Source: Amycolatopsis sp. cg9
GTDB taxonomy: Bacteria; Actinomycetota; Actinomycetes; Mycobacteriales; Pseudonocardiaceae
Direction of reading: 5' to 3'
Assembly: GCF_041346945.1 (NCBI RefSeq)
Contig: NZ_CP166850.1
Span: forward strand, 3,906,001-3,970,000
DNA: 64,000 bases
Position 1 is the stretch's first letter. Every line of letters begins with the position of its first letter. Shown piece after piece: positions 34,510 to 44,711 of the stretch. A model generated the notes under the pieces. The model saw only the letters and a list, made by a program, of their open reading frames with translations. It did not search any database and was not told the DNA's origin. The position numbers were made by a program, and so were the translations under genes.

Positions 34510-35465
34510 CCGACCTCGGCCGCGACGCGCTGTGGGCGTACCGCAGCGACTACCGGGCACCGCCGGACTTCGACGCCTTCTGGGCCTCGACGCTGACCGA
34601 AGCGCGCGGGCACGACATCGGGGTGCGCGTGCTCCCGGTCGAGACGCCGCTGCGGACCCTCGACGTCTTCGACGTGACCTTCGCCGGGTTCGGCGGCCAC
34701 CCGATCCGCGCCTGGCTGCGGCTGCCCCGCGGCGCCGTCGAGCCGCTGCCCGCGATCGTCCAGTTCCACGGCTACGGCGGCAGCCGGGGAAGCGCTCTCC
34801 AGGAGCTGCTGTGGGCGTCCGCCGGGTACGCGCACCTGCAGGTCGACGTGCGCGGCCAAGGCGGGGTGACGCCGGACCCGGCCGGCAGCGGGCCCGCCTA
34901 CCCCGGGTACCTGACCCGCGGGATCGAGAGCCGCGAAACCTACGTCTACCGGCGGGTCTTCACCGACGCGGCCCGGGCGGTCGACGCCGTGCGCGCGCTC
35001 CCGCAGGTCGATCCGGCGCGGGTCGCGGTGCTCGGCAACAGCCAGGGCGGCGGCATCGCGCTGGCCGCCGCGGGGCTGGTGCCGGACGTCGCGGCGCTGC
35101 ACGCGCAAGCCCCGTTCCTGTGCGACTTCCGGCGCGCGAGCCTGATCGCGGGGGAGCGGCCGTACGTCGAGCTGTCGCGGTACCTGGCCGACCACCGCGA
35201 CGCCGTCGAGCGGGTCTTCGCGGTGCTGGCCTACTTCGACGGGGTCGGGTTCGCCGCGCGCGCCGAGGCGCCCGCCTGGTTCAGCGCCGGGCTGATGGAC
35301 GGCATCGTGCCGCCCTCGACGGTGTTCGGCGCCTACCACGCCTACCGGGGGCCGAAGGAGATCGACGTCTGGGACTACAACGGCCACGAAGCCGGGGGAG
35401 CCGACGACCTGCGTGCGGTGCTCGACGCGTTCGGCCCGCTGCTCAAACCATCCACAGTGGAGTGA
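34503..35465 (+). CDS. CE7-family acetyl esterase (acetylxylan esterase / cephalosporin-C deacetylase type)
   Basis: 320 aa alpha/beta hydrolase. CE7 hallmarks: RGQ in QVDVRGQGG (residues 117-119), nucleophile Ser180 in GNSQGG, Asp266 in GLMDGIVPP and His295 in NGHEAGG. No signal peptide, so it deacetylates imported short sugars in the cytoplasm. The start overlaps the GH95 end by 7 nt. An acetyl esterase next to GH95 and GH27 fits acetylated hemicellulose side-chain oligosaccharides as substrate (inference). Confidence 0.9.
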   Translation: MLTDLGRDALWAYRSDYRAPPDFDAFWASTLTEARGHDIGVRVLPVETPLRTLDVFDVTFAGFGGHPIRAWLRLPRGAVEPLPAIVQFHGYGGSRGSALQELLWASAGYAHLQVDVRGQGGVTPDPAGSGPAYPGYLTRGIESRETYVYRRVFTDAARAVDAVRALPQVDPARVAVLGNSQGGGIALAAAGLVPDVAALHAQAPFLCDFRRASLIAGERPYVELSRYLADHRDAVERVFAVLAYFDGVGFAARAEAPAWFSAGLMDGIVPPSTVFGAYHAYRGPKEIDVWDYNGHEAGGADDLRAVLDAFGPLLKPSTVE

Positions 35466-35469
35466 TGAC

Positions 35470-36822
35470 ATGAGGATCCGCTTTTGGGCCACCGGACTGG
35501 TGGCGACGATGGGAGCGCTGCTGGCCGCCTGCGGTGGCGGTTCGGCGAGCGGCAGCGGGACCACCGTGAACTGGTGGACCTGGGACGACAAGCAGGCGGC
35601 CGCCTACCAGCAGTGCGCTTCGGCGTTCGAGAAGGCCAACCCGGGCACGACGGTGAAGATCACGCAGTACAACGTGGACGACTACTTCACCAAGCTGACC
35701 GCCGGGTTCGTCGCGGGCACCGCGCCCGACGCGTTCCAGAACAGCGTCCAGTACTTCCAGGCCTACGCCTCGCAGCACCAGCTGCTGCCGCTGGACGACC
35801 TGATCGCCCGCGACGGGTTCGACCTCGGGAAGTACTCGGTCGGCGTCGACTCGTGGAAGTTCACCGACGGCAAGCAGTACGCGCTGCCGCTCGACTGGGC
35901 CACGGCCGGGCTGTACTACAGCACCGACGCGATCACGAAGGCCGGCTACACCCCGGCCGACGTCGCGAAGCTGACCTGGAACCCCGACGACGGCGGCACG
36001 TTCGGCGCCATGGCCGCGCACCTGACCGTCGACAGGAACGGCGTCCGCGGCGACCAGCCGGGGTTCGACAAGGACGCCGTCGCCACCTACGGCGTCGGGC
36101 AGCTCGCGAGCCGCGACTTCATCGGGCAGACCACGTGGAGCTCGTTCGCCCCGACCACCGGCTGGCGGTTCGGGGACAAGCAGCAGTGGCCCACGAAGGT
36201 CAACTACGACGACCCGCGGTTCGTCAAGACGGCGGCGTGGATCCGGTCGCTGACCGACCGCGGCTTCTCGCCGAAGATCGGCACCTTCACCACCGGCGGC
36301 CAGGCGACGATCAGCGACACCGACCTGCTCGGCTCGGGCAAGGTGGCGATGGAGACGGCGGGCTCCTGGTCGGCGGCCACGTTCGCGAAGCTGCCCGGCG
36401 TGCAGGTCGGGCTCGCGCCGACCGTGCTCGGGCCGTCCGGCAAGCGCGCGGCGCTGTCCAATTCGAACGGCGACACGATCTGGGCGGGTACGAAGAACCC
36501 GGACCTGACCTGGAAGTGGGTCTCCTACCTGGGGTCGGCGGAGTGCCAGACCGCGGCGTCGGCGTCCGGCTCGTTCTTCCCGTCGATCCCGGCGGCGATG
36601 GACTCGGCCGCGTCGGCGATGCGGGGACAGGGCGTCGACCTGTCGGTGTTCACCACGATGCTGAAGGACGGCACGCTCTACCCGGCGGCGGTCTACGGCA
36701 ACGGCGCGGCGCTGGAGGAAGCCGAGCGGCCGCTGTTCGAGGCGTACTTCGGGCACCAGCGCGACGACGACGTGTTCGCCGAAATGGCGGAGAAGAGCGA
36801 GCAGGTGCTGGCCAAGCAGTAA
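35470..36822 (+). CDS. Extracellular solute-binding lipoprotein (carbohydrate ABC importer)
   Basis: 450 aa from ATG 35470. Lipobox LAAC (Cys near residue 20) then GGGSASGSGTTVNWWTWDDKQAAAYQQCASAFEKANPG, the standard entry of type II (MalE-like) sugar receptors. It partners the two permeases at 30443 and 31352. The aromatic-rich segment TVNWWTWDD near the N-terminus and LPLDWATAGLYYSTDAI are usual ligand-side features. It sits near the end of the operon instead of before the permeases. Confidence 0.88.
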   Translation: MRIRFWATGLVATMGALLAACGGGSASGSGTTVNWWTWDDKQAAAYQQCASAFEKANPGTTVKITQYNVDDYFTKLTAGFVAGTAPDAFQNSVQYFQAYASQHQLLPLDDLIARDGFDLGKYSVGVDSWKFTDGKQYALPLDWATAGLYYSTDAITKAGYTPADVAKLTWNPDDGGTFGAMAAHLTVDRNGVRGDQPGFDKDAVATYGVGQLASRDFIGQTTWSSFAPTTGWRFGDKQQWPTKVNYDDPRFVKTAAWIRSLTDRGFSPKIGTFTTGGQATISDTDLLGSGKVAMETAGSWSAATFAKLPGVQVGLAPTVLGPSGKRAALSNSNGDTIWAGTKNPDLTWKWVSYLGSAECQTAASASGSFFPSIPAAMDSAASAMRGQGVDLSVFTTMLKDGTLYPAAVYGNGAALEEAERPLFEAYFGHQRDDDVFAEMAEKSEQVLAKQ

Positions 36823-36850
36823 CCTGGACCGACACTTCGAGAGGGGACCG

Positions 36851-37522
36851 ATGGCGGGCGAACGGCGGCTCGAGGCCCTGCCGAGCAGGCAGGTGCTGGC
36901 CGACGGCGTCTACGAGCAGATCCGGGCGCTGATCATGAACGACGGCATCGAGCCGGGGGCCCGGGTCAACATCGACGAGATCGCCCGCGAGCTCGGCGTC
37001 TCGGGCACCCCGGTGCGCGAGGCGCTGGCCCGGCTCGAGTCGGAGGAGCTCGTCAGCAGGCTCCCGTTGCGCGGCTACCGCGTCACGGAACTGCTGAACC
37101 GCAAGGAAGTCGACGACATGTACGCGCTGCGCCTGCTGCTGGAGCCGCCGTCGGCGGCACTGGCGGCGGCCGCGATGTCGGACGCGAACGTGGCCCTGCT
37201 GGAAGCGGAGCTGGCGACGTGCCCGGCGGCCCCGGCGGAAGACGCGTACAAGGACTACAAGGCGTTGACCGCGCACGACCAGCGGCTGCACGAGCTGATC
37301 CTGCGCCTGGCGGGCAACGCGGCGGTCGAGCAGGCGTTCGCGCGGACCCACTGCCACCTGCACTTCTTCCGGCTGAACTACAACCAGCCGTTCGGCGAGC
37401 AGACGATCTCGGAGCACCGGGTGATCGTGGACGCGCTGGTGGCGGGCAACGCGGCGGCGGCACGCAAGGCGATGGCGGACCACCTCGAAGTGGCGCGGGA
37501 CAGGCTGCTGTCGCGCCTCTGA
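36851..37522 (+). CDS. GntR-family regulator, FadR subfamily with FCD domain
   Basis: 223 aa. Winged HTH VYEQIRALIMNDGIEPGARVNIDEIARELGVSGTPVREALARLESEELV, followed by an all-helical FCD domain with the metal-binding His set (HDQRLHELI, HCHLHFF and SEHRVIVDAL). AGAGGGGACC precedes ATG 36851. It closes the glycan operon and probably autoregulates it; the palindrome at 28397-28410 is the best operator candidate. Confidence 0.88.
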   Translation: MAGERRLEALPSRQVLADGVYEQIRALIMNDGIEPGARVNIDEIARELGVSGTPVREALARLESEELVSRLPLRGYRVTELLNRKEVDDMYALRLLLEPPSAALAAAAMSDANVALLEAELATCPAAPAEDAYKDYKALTAHDQRLHELILRLAGNAAVEQAFARTHCHLHFFRLNYNQPFGEQTISEHRVIVDALVAGNAAAARKAMADHLEVARDRLLSRL

Positions 37523-37529
37523 CGCACGA

Positions 37530-37559
37530 AGGCCGCACCGGGCGTACCCGGTGCGGCCT
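37530..37559. terminator. 13-bp hairpin terminator
   Basis: Arms 37530-37542 and 37547-37559 around loop CGTA, 7 nt after the GntR stop and followed by CCCCC, before the convergent snapalysin gene. Confidence 0.8.
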
Positions 37560-37582
37560 CCCCCGACGACGTCAGACGCTGG

Positions 37583-38137
37583 TCACTTGACCGGCATCGT
37601 CACTTCGTAGACGCGGGTCGGCGCCTTGCGCGCGCCGGCGAAGCCGTTGGCCCACAGGGATTCCACCTGCGAGGACTCCTCGGCGTTCGGGTTCGCGTTG
37701 GTGCAGGACGGGCCGGGGCCACCGCCCGACATCAGCTCCGAGCACGGGCCCTCGTAGTGGTCCGGCAGGCCCAGCGCGTGCCCGGTTTCGTGGGCCGCGA
37801 TGCGGGTCTGGTTGTACTGCTCGGCCTGGGTGTAGTCGATGAAGATCGTGCCGCTGCCGTGGCCGTCGGTCTGGGCGTACGAGCCGCGCGGGTCGTTGCC
37901 CTCCGTGTAGTGCAGCGTCGCGCCCGAAGAGCTCTCCTCGAGCTTGACGTTGGACACCGCCGCGTTCCAGTTCGCCGCGCCCGCGTTGATCACGTCGCGG
38001 AAGGTGGGGGCGTCCGAGGTGTCGTAGTAGACGATCGTGGCCGCTTCCGGGGCCGCGAAGGCCGGGCCGGCCGTCAGCGGGGTCGCGATCATCGCCAGTG
38101 CGACGGCGGCACCGGGCAGCAGGTACTTCCTGGACAT
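37583..38137 (-). CDS. Snapalysin-type secreted metalloprotease (M7)
   Basis: 184 aa. Signal peptide to AFA (residues 1-28). The zinc site is [11 protein letters not shown]: His116, Glu117, His120 and Asp126, the Asp being the third ligand specific to the M7/snapalysin family. Length matches streptomycete snapalysins (small neutral proteases). The two Cys after the zinc site (CSEL and SCTNANPN) likely form the usual disulfide. It is a monocistronic extracellular enzyme; its promoter lies in 38138-38312, where a dyad ATGCGT-GATG-ACGCAT (38277-38292) is visible. Confidence 0.9.
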   Translation of the reverse strand: MSRKYLLPGAAVALAMIATPLTAGPAFAAPEAATIVYYDTSDAPTFRDVINAGAANWNAAVSNVKLEESSSGATLHYTEGNDPRGSYAQTDGHGSGTIFIDYTQAEQYNQTRIAAHETGHALGLPDHYEGPCSELMSGGGPGPSCTNANPNAEESSQVESLWANGFAGARKAPTRVYEVTMPVK

Positions 38138-38312
38138 CGGGACGACTCCTTGCCGTGGGGAATTTGCCGGGTTTGCGCGCGCTGGGTGTCGAACTTACGG
38201 AATCGTCCGGCTCTTGTGACCCGACTTTCGTACTGCGCTGCGAACGGTGAATTACCAACCATGGCGGAGTCTTGACATGCGTGATGACGCATACGAAGAT
38301 GCGCCGTTCGGC

Positions 38313-38804
38313 TCAGCCGACCGGGTCGGCCAGCGGGATCTCGCCCCGGCTGAGCCAGGAACCGCGCCAGGCAAGATCGTCCCTGACCAGGGATTTCCCG
38401 CAGTTGTCGCACTTCTCGCCCGGCCGGGTGAGCTGCCCGCACCCGGTGTGGACCAGCTGCATCGGCCCGTACGGGGTTTCGGCCGAAGTGTGCGCGTCAC
38501 CCCACGCGCCGAGGGCGTGCAGCACCGGCAGCGCGTCCGAGCCGGCCCGGGTCAGGCGGTACTCGTGCCGGGTGCGGCCGCCGTCGCGGTAGGGGAGCTT
38601 CGTCAGCAGGCCGCGCTCGACGAGCTTGGCCAGCCGGGTCGTCAGCACGTTGTCGGCGATGCCCAGCTGGGCGCGGAAGTCCTCGAACCGGGTGGTGCCC
38701 GCGGTGGCGTTGCGGAGGATCAGCAAGGTCCACGGCTCGCCGAGGACGTCGGCGGCGCGGGCGATCGGGCAGGAGTTGTCCTCCCAGCTGGTCCGGCGGC
38801 TCAT
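38313..38804 (-). CDS. HxlR-family regulator with C-terminal zinc-finger-like tail
   Basis: 163 aa. HxlR winged helix: CPIARAADVLGEPWTLLILRNATAGTTRFEDF, then GIADNVLTTRLAKLVERGLL. Residues about 118-139 carry C-x(n)-CDNCG (HTGCGQLTRPGEKCDNCGKS), a likely small zinc ribbon seen in a subset of HxlR proteins. Divergent from the SDR at 38905; two matched dyads in the 100-bp gap are probable operators for both promoters. Many HxlR proteins sense quinones or aldehydes through the Cys near the N-terminus (Cys12 here). Confidence 0.88.
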   Translation of the reverse strand: MSRRTSWEDNSCPIARAADVLGEPWTLLILRNATAGTTRFEDFRAQLGIADNVLTTRLAKLVERGLLTKLPYRDGGRTRHEYRLTRAGSDALPVLHALGAWGDAHTSAETPYGPMQLVHTGCGQLTRPGEKCDNCGKSLVRDDLAWRGSWLSRGEIPLADPVG

Positions 38805-38824
38805 CTGTGATCCCTCCTACCTGG

Positions 38825-38839
38825 CTTGCTCCGAGCAAG
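38825..38839. promoter_or_regulatory. HxlR operator 1 (CTTGC-N5-GCAAG)
   Basis: Perfect 5-bp dyad with spacer TCCGA, 21 nt upstream of the HxlR start. Identical half-sites to the second site at 38868. Confidence 0.7.
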
Positions 38840-38867
38840 TCTACGCCGTACAGTCGGCCTCAGCTAG

Positions 38868-38882
38868 CTTGCAATAAGCAAG
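38868..38882. promoter_or_regulatory. HxlR operator 2 (CTTGC-N5-GCAAG)
   Basis: Perfect dyad with spacer AATAA, 22 nt upstream of the SDR start. Centre-to-centre distance from site 1 is 43 bp (about four helical turns). The outer flanks of the two sites (12 bp, ACCTGGCTTGCT and its complement) are also exact inverted repeats. Confidence 0.7.
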
Positions 38883-38904
38883 CCAGGTGCGAGAGGAGCT
38901 CGTC

Positions 38905-39609
38905 ATGGACATCAAGGGTGCGGTCGCGCTGGTCACCGGAGCGAACCGCGGGCTCGGCAGGCAGTTCGCCGCCGCCTTGCTGGAGCGGGGTGCGGCCAAG
39001 GTCTACGCCGCCGCGCGGAACCCGGAGTCGGTCGACCTGCCGGGCGTGGTGCCGCTGCGCCTCGACGTGACCGACCCGGCGTCGATCCGGGAAGCCGTCG
39101 CGGCCGCCGGCGACGTCACGCTGCTGGTCAACAACGCCGGCTCGTCGACCGGCGCGTCGCTGCTCGGCGGGTCCCTGGACGACATCCGGCTGGAGATGGA
39201 CACGCACTACTTCGGCACGCTGGCCGTGACGCGCGAGTTCGCGCCGGTGCTGGAGCGCAACGGCGGCGGTGCGGTCCTCAACGTCCTGTCGGTGCTTTCG
39301 TGGTTCACCGCACCGCAGGTCGCGGCGTACTCCGCGGCGAAGTCGGCGGCCTGGTCGCTGACCAACGCGTTGCGGCTGGAGCTGGCGCCGCAGAAGACGC
39401 AGGTGACCGCGCTGCACGTCGGCTACATGGACACCGACATGGCCAAGCACGTCGACGGCCCGAAGGTCGACCCGGCACTGGTGGCCGGGCTCGCGCTCGA
39501 CGGCGTCGCGGCGGGCCGGTTCGAGGTGCTCGCCGACGACGTCAGCCGGAACGTGCGCGCCGGGCTGTCCGGCGAACTCCCGGGGCTGTACCCGGCGCTG
39601 GTTTCCTGA
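38905..39609 (+). CDS. Short-chain dehydrogenase/reductase
   Basis: 234 aa from ATG 38905 with GAGAGGAG upstream. Cofactor loop TGANRGLGRQ (residues 12-21), NNAG near 78 and catalytic YSAAK near 143. The classical Ser is in VLNVLSVLSW. Divergent from the HxlR regulator and probably induced by its ligand; SDRs next to HxlR proteins often reduce reactive carbonyls or quinones. Substrate unknown. Confidence 0.88.
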   Translation: MDIKGAVALVTGANRGLGRQFAAALLERGAAKVYAAARNPESVDLPGVVPLRLDVTDPASIREAVAAAGDVTLLVNNAGSSTGASLLGGSLDDIRLEMDTHYFGTLAVTREFAPVLERNGGGAVLNVLSVLSWFTAPQVAAYSAAKSAAWSLTNALRLELAPQKTQVTALHVGYMDTDMAKHVDGPKVDPALVAGLALDGVAAGRFEVLADDVSRNVRAGLSGELPGLYPALVS

Positions 39610-39665
39610 CCGTTCGGAATGCGGTTTCCGGCACCCCGGAATACGGGGGTGATCGACCCGGGCGT

Positions 39666-40304
39666 ATGAATGTGCGGGTGCCGGAGAACGTCGCGGCCGG
39701 AATCGGCCGAACGAGGAACCGCTGGGGCGAAGGCGAACGGCTGCGCGGGGAAATCCTCGAAGCGGCCGGCCGGTTGCTCGCCGAGCTCGGCGGCGAGGAC
39801 GGGCTGACGATCCGCGGCGTGGCGCGGGCCGTCGGCATCGCCCCGGCGAGCATCTACCAGCATTTCTCCGATCGTGCGGAATTGGTGCGCGGGCTCCTCG
39901 ACCACGAATACGCGCGGCTGGCCGAATCGATGCGCGTCGCCGAGGAGTCGCTCGGGGAAACCGACGTCGTCGGCCGCATCCGCGCACAGATTCACGCCTA
40001 CTGCGCCTTCGCGATGCGGAATCCGGGGCACTACCGCTTGATGCTGGCGAACGGCGCGTCCGAACTGGAGGCGGGGTCGCGTCCGAAAGGTCCGCTCCTC
40101 GACGTGATCGACCGGCTGACGGCGGGGTTCGAGCGCTGCGTCGAGGCCGGGCACGAGCTCCGCGTCACCCCGGGCCGCGCGGCGGCGGTGGTGTTCGTCG
40201 GCGCGCACGGGCGGGTCGCGTTGTTCCACAGCGCGTTGAACCGGACCGGGGCCGAGCTGGTGGAGCCGTTCGTGGACGAGCTGGTGTCCCTCGTGTTCGC
40301 CTGA
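39666..40304 (+). CDS. TetR-family regulator (TetR_C_33-like)
   Basis: 212 aa. HTH DGLTIRGVARAVGIAPASIYQHFSDRAELVRGLL. ATG 39666 is chosen because the frame before it is not protein-like. It lies 57 nt after the SDR gene, with a small hairpin TTCCGG-CACC-CCGGAA (39626-39641) between them. The next gene on the same strand is a P450, 75 nt away, whose leader holds a short dyad; regulation of that P450 is plausible but unproven. Confidence 0.85.
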   Translation: MNVRVPENVAAGIGRTRNRWGEGERLRGEILEAAGRLLAELGGEDGLTIRGVARAVGIAPASIYQHFSDRAELVRGLLDHEYARLAESMRVAEESLGETDVVGRIRAQIHAYCAFAMRNPGHYRLMLANGASELEAGSRPKGPLLDVIDRLTAGFERCVEAGHELRVTPGRAAAVVFVGAHGRVALFHSALNRTGAELVEPFVDELVSLVFA

Positions 40305-40339
40305 TCGGCGGGGTGGCGGGCCGGCCGGAAGATGCTTAG

Positions 40340-40349
40340 CATAGCTATG
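40340..40349. promoter_or_regulatory. Short dyad CATAGCTATG in front of the P450 gene
   Basis: Perfect 10-bp palindrome in an AT-rich patch (TTAGCATAGCTATGTAAATT) between the TetR gene and the P450 start. Could be a -10 region or a TetR operator; short, so weak. Confidence 0.35.
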
Positions 40350-40379
40350 TAAATTTCCGGCAGCTTCGGGAGGTATCCG

Positions 40380-41567
40380 GTGGACGGTGTGCCCGCGTTT
40401 CCGATGACCCGGCGGTGTCCCTTCGACCCGCCCGCCGAACTCGGTGAGCTGCCGCCGGTTTCCCGCGTGCGCCTGTGGAACGGCGAGACGCCGTGGCTGG
40501 TCACACGCTACGACGACGTCCGCGCGCTGCTGCGCGACGCGCGGGTCAGCGCCGACTCGGACCGGCCCGGCTACCCGCACCAGAGCGCGGCTTCGGCGGC
40601 CCGCCGCCGGCGCGCGAAGTCGTTCATCACCATGGACGGCGCCGAGCACGCGGCCCAGCGCAAGCTGCTGACCGGCGACTTCCTGGTCAAGAAGATGGAG
40701 GCGCTGCGCCCGGCGATCCAGCGCATCGTCGACGACCTCGTCGACGGGCTGCTGGCCGGGCCGAAGCCGGTCGACCTGGTGCCGGCGTTCGCGTTGCCGG
40801 TGCCGTCGCTGGTGATCTGCGAGCTGCTCGGCGTGCCGTACGAGGACCGGGAACTGTTCCAGGACATCACGAAGGTGATGGTGTCGCGGACGGCGACCCC
40901 GGCGGAAGCGGTGCAGGCCACCGAGGAGTTGCTGGCCTACCTCGGCGGGCTGGTCGAGCGGAAGGCGGCCGCCCCGGGCGACGACGTGCTGAGCAAGCTG
41001 GCGGTGACGCAGTACACGACCGGCCGCATGACCGCCGAAGAGGTCGGGTCGATGGGCCAGCTCCTGCTCGTGGCGGGCCACGAGACGACGGCGAACATGA
41101 TCGCGCTCGGCACGGTCGCGCTCCTGGAACACCCCGCGCAGCTGGAGCTGGTGCGCGCGGGGGACGCCGACCTGCTACGCCGCGCGGTCGAAGAGTTGTT
41201 GCGCTACTTGAACATCACGCACACCGGACGCCGCCGCGTCGCGACCGAAGACATCGAAGTCGGCGGCGAGGTGATCCGCGCGGGCGAAGGCATCATCGCG
41301 GCCGGCGACGTGGCGAACCGCGACGAAGCGGTGTTCGAGGACGCGGACCGCCTCGACGTGACGCGAGAGGCCCGCCACCACGTGGCTTTCGGCTACGGCG
41401 TGCACCAGTGCCTCGGGCAGACGCTGGCGCGGGTGGAGCTGCAGGTGGTCTACGGGACGCTGTACCGCCGGATCCCGGAGCTGCGGCTCGCCGTGCCGGT
41501 GGACGAGCTGGCGTTCAAGGACGACATGCTCGTGTACGGCGTGCACAGCCTGCCGGTCACGTGGTGA
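40380..41567 (+). CDS. Cytochrome P450 (CYP105-like bacterial class I)
   Basis: 395 aa from GTG 40380 with GGGAGG upstream. I-helix LLVAGHETTANM, ExxR in EELLRYLNITH, and heme loop FGYGVHQCLGQ with the proximal ligand Cys344. CPFDPPAELGELPPVSRV near the start is typical of actinomycete CYP105/107-type enzymes. It needs a ferredoxin and reductase; neither is adjacent. Preceded by a TetR regulator. Its stop is 7 nt from the convergent siderophore-interacting protein gene. A second P450 of similar type lies at 59677. Confidence 0.9.
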   Translation: MDGVPAFPMTRRCPFDPPAELGELPPVSRVRLWNGETPWLVTRYDDVRALLRDARVSADSDRPGYPHQSAASAARRRRAKSFITMDGAEHAAQRKLLTGDFLVKKMEALRPAIQRIVDDLVDGLLAGPKPVDLVPAFALPVPSLVICELLGVPYEDRELFQDITKVMVSRTATPAEAVQATEELLAYLGGLVERKAAAPGDDVLSKLAVTQYTTGRMTAEEVGSMGQLLLVAGHETTANMIALGTVALLEHPAQLELVRAGDADLLRRAVEELLRYLNITHTGRRRVATEDIEVGGEVIRAGEGIIAAGDVANRDEAVFEDADRLDVTREARHHVAFGYGVHQCLGQTLARVELQVVYGTLYRRIPELRLAVPVDELAFKDDMLVYGVHSLPVTW

Positions 41568-41573
41568 AGCGAC

Positions 41574-42361
41574 TCAGCCACCGAGCTTTTCCCGCGCGTC
41601 GGCCAGGTCTTCGGGGGTCGGGGCGTCGTCCTGGGTCAGCTTGCGCCGCCAGTAGCCCGTGAACTCGATGGCGCTCTTGTCCACGCCGCGTTCGACGAGG
41701 TGCCGTCGCAGGGCGCGGACGGTCGAAGCCTCGCCGCCCAGCCACGCCGCCGCCCGGCCTGCCGGCCAGTCCGTTTCGCGCACCGCCGCCACCAGCCTGG
41801 CCCCGTGCTCGGCGCCGTCGCGGTGCACCCACCGGACCTGCGGCAGCGCCTGCTCCTCGGCCGCGTCCGCCACCTCGACGAACACCACCGCGTTGTCCAC
41901 TTCGGACAGCAGGGTGGCGATCGCGGGCAGGGCCGTCTCGTCCCCGGCGAGCAGCACCGTGTCCGCCGCCGGGACCGGACGGCGGTAGGCCGCGTCCGGG
42001 CCGTAGCGGCCGACGACCTGGCCCGGCGCCGCCGACCGGGCCCACGTAGTGGCCGGGCCCGGCGCGCCGGCGTGCAGCACGAAGTCCACGTCGATCGTGT
42101 CCTTGCCGCGGTCCCGCACGGTGTAGCTGCGCATCAGCGGACGCTCGTCTTCGGGGATCGCCAGGTACGCCTGGTACCAGCGCATCACGTCGCCGTCGGC
42201 CTCGGGCAGCCGCACCGGACGGCCGGGTGGCGGGAACAGCAGCTTGAGCTGCTGGTCCGGCCACGCCGCCAGCGCGTCGAGGCCCTCGCCGGTGAAGGTG
42301 ACGCGGGCGGTGCGCGGGGTCACGCGCCGCACCGCGGTCACTTCGAGCAGCCCGGTTGTGT

Positions 42362-42365
<4 letters not shown>
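41574..42365 (-). CDS. Siderophore-interacting (SIP) family FAD protein
   Basis: 263 aa from GTG 42365, overlapping the UvrA-like stop (GTGA). FAD-binding barrel with MRSYTVRDRGKD (RxYT-type motif), then NAD-like half with VLLAGDETALPAIATLL and the C-terminal FTGYWRRKLTQDD. Homologues (ViuB/SIP) reduce ferric siderophores. Here it follows a UvrA2-like gene under a TetR regulator, with no siderophore gene in sight, so iron release is the family expectation, not a contextual conclusion. Confidence 0.88.
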
Positions 42366-44635
<2,270 letters not shown>

Positions 44636-44651
44636 ACCGTCCTTCTTAATG

Positions 44652-44666
44652 CTTTAGGCTGTAAAG
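44652..44666. promoter_or_regulatory. TetR operator candidate 1 (CTTTAGGCTGTAAAG)
   Basis: 15-bp imperfect dyad (CTTTA ... TAAAG) 16 nt upstream of the UvrA2-like start. A near copy lies 35 bp away at 44687. Confidence 0.65.
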
Positions 44667-44686
44667 TGATTCTTCAGGTTACATTA

Positions 44687-44701
44687 CTTTAGGGTGTAAG
44701 G
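44687..44701. promoter_or_regulatory. TetR operator candidate 2 (CTTTAGGGTGTAAGG)
   Basis: Matches site 1 at 13 of 15 positions in direct orientation, and ends inside the AAGGAG ribosome-binding site of the TetR gene, so binding would also block its translation start region. Confidence 0.65.
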
Positions 44702-44711
44702 AGTCGGCAAG

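Noticed and set aside
38272..38300. Plus-strand promoter TTGACA-N17-GAAGAT
   Set aside because: It would fire antisense into the HxlR gene and no plus-strand gene follows; the -10 is weak.
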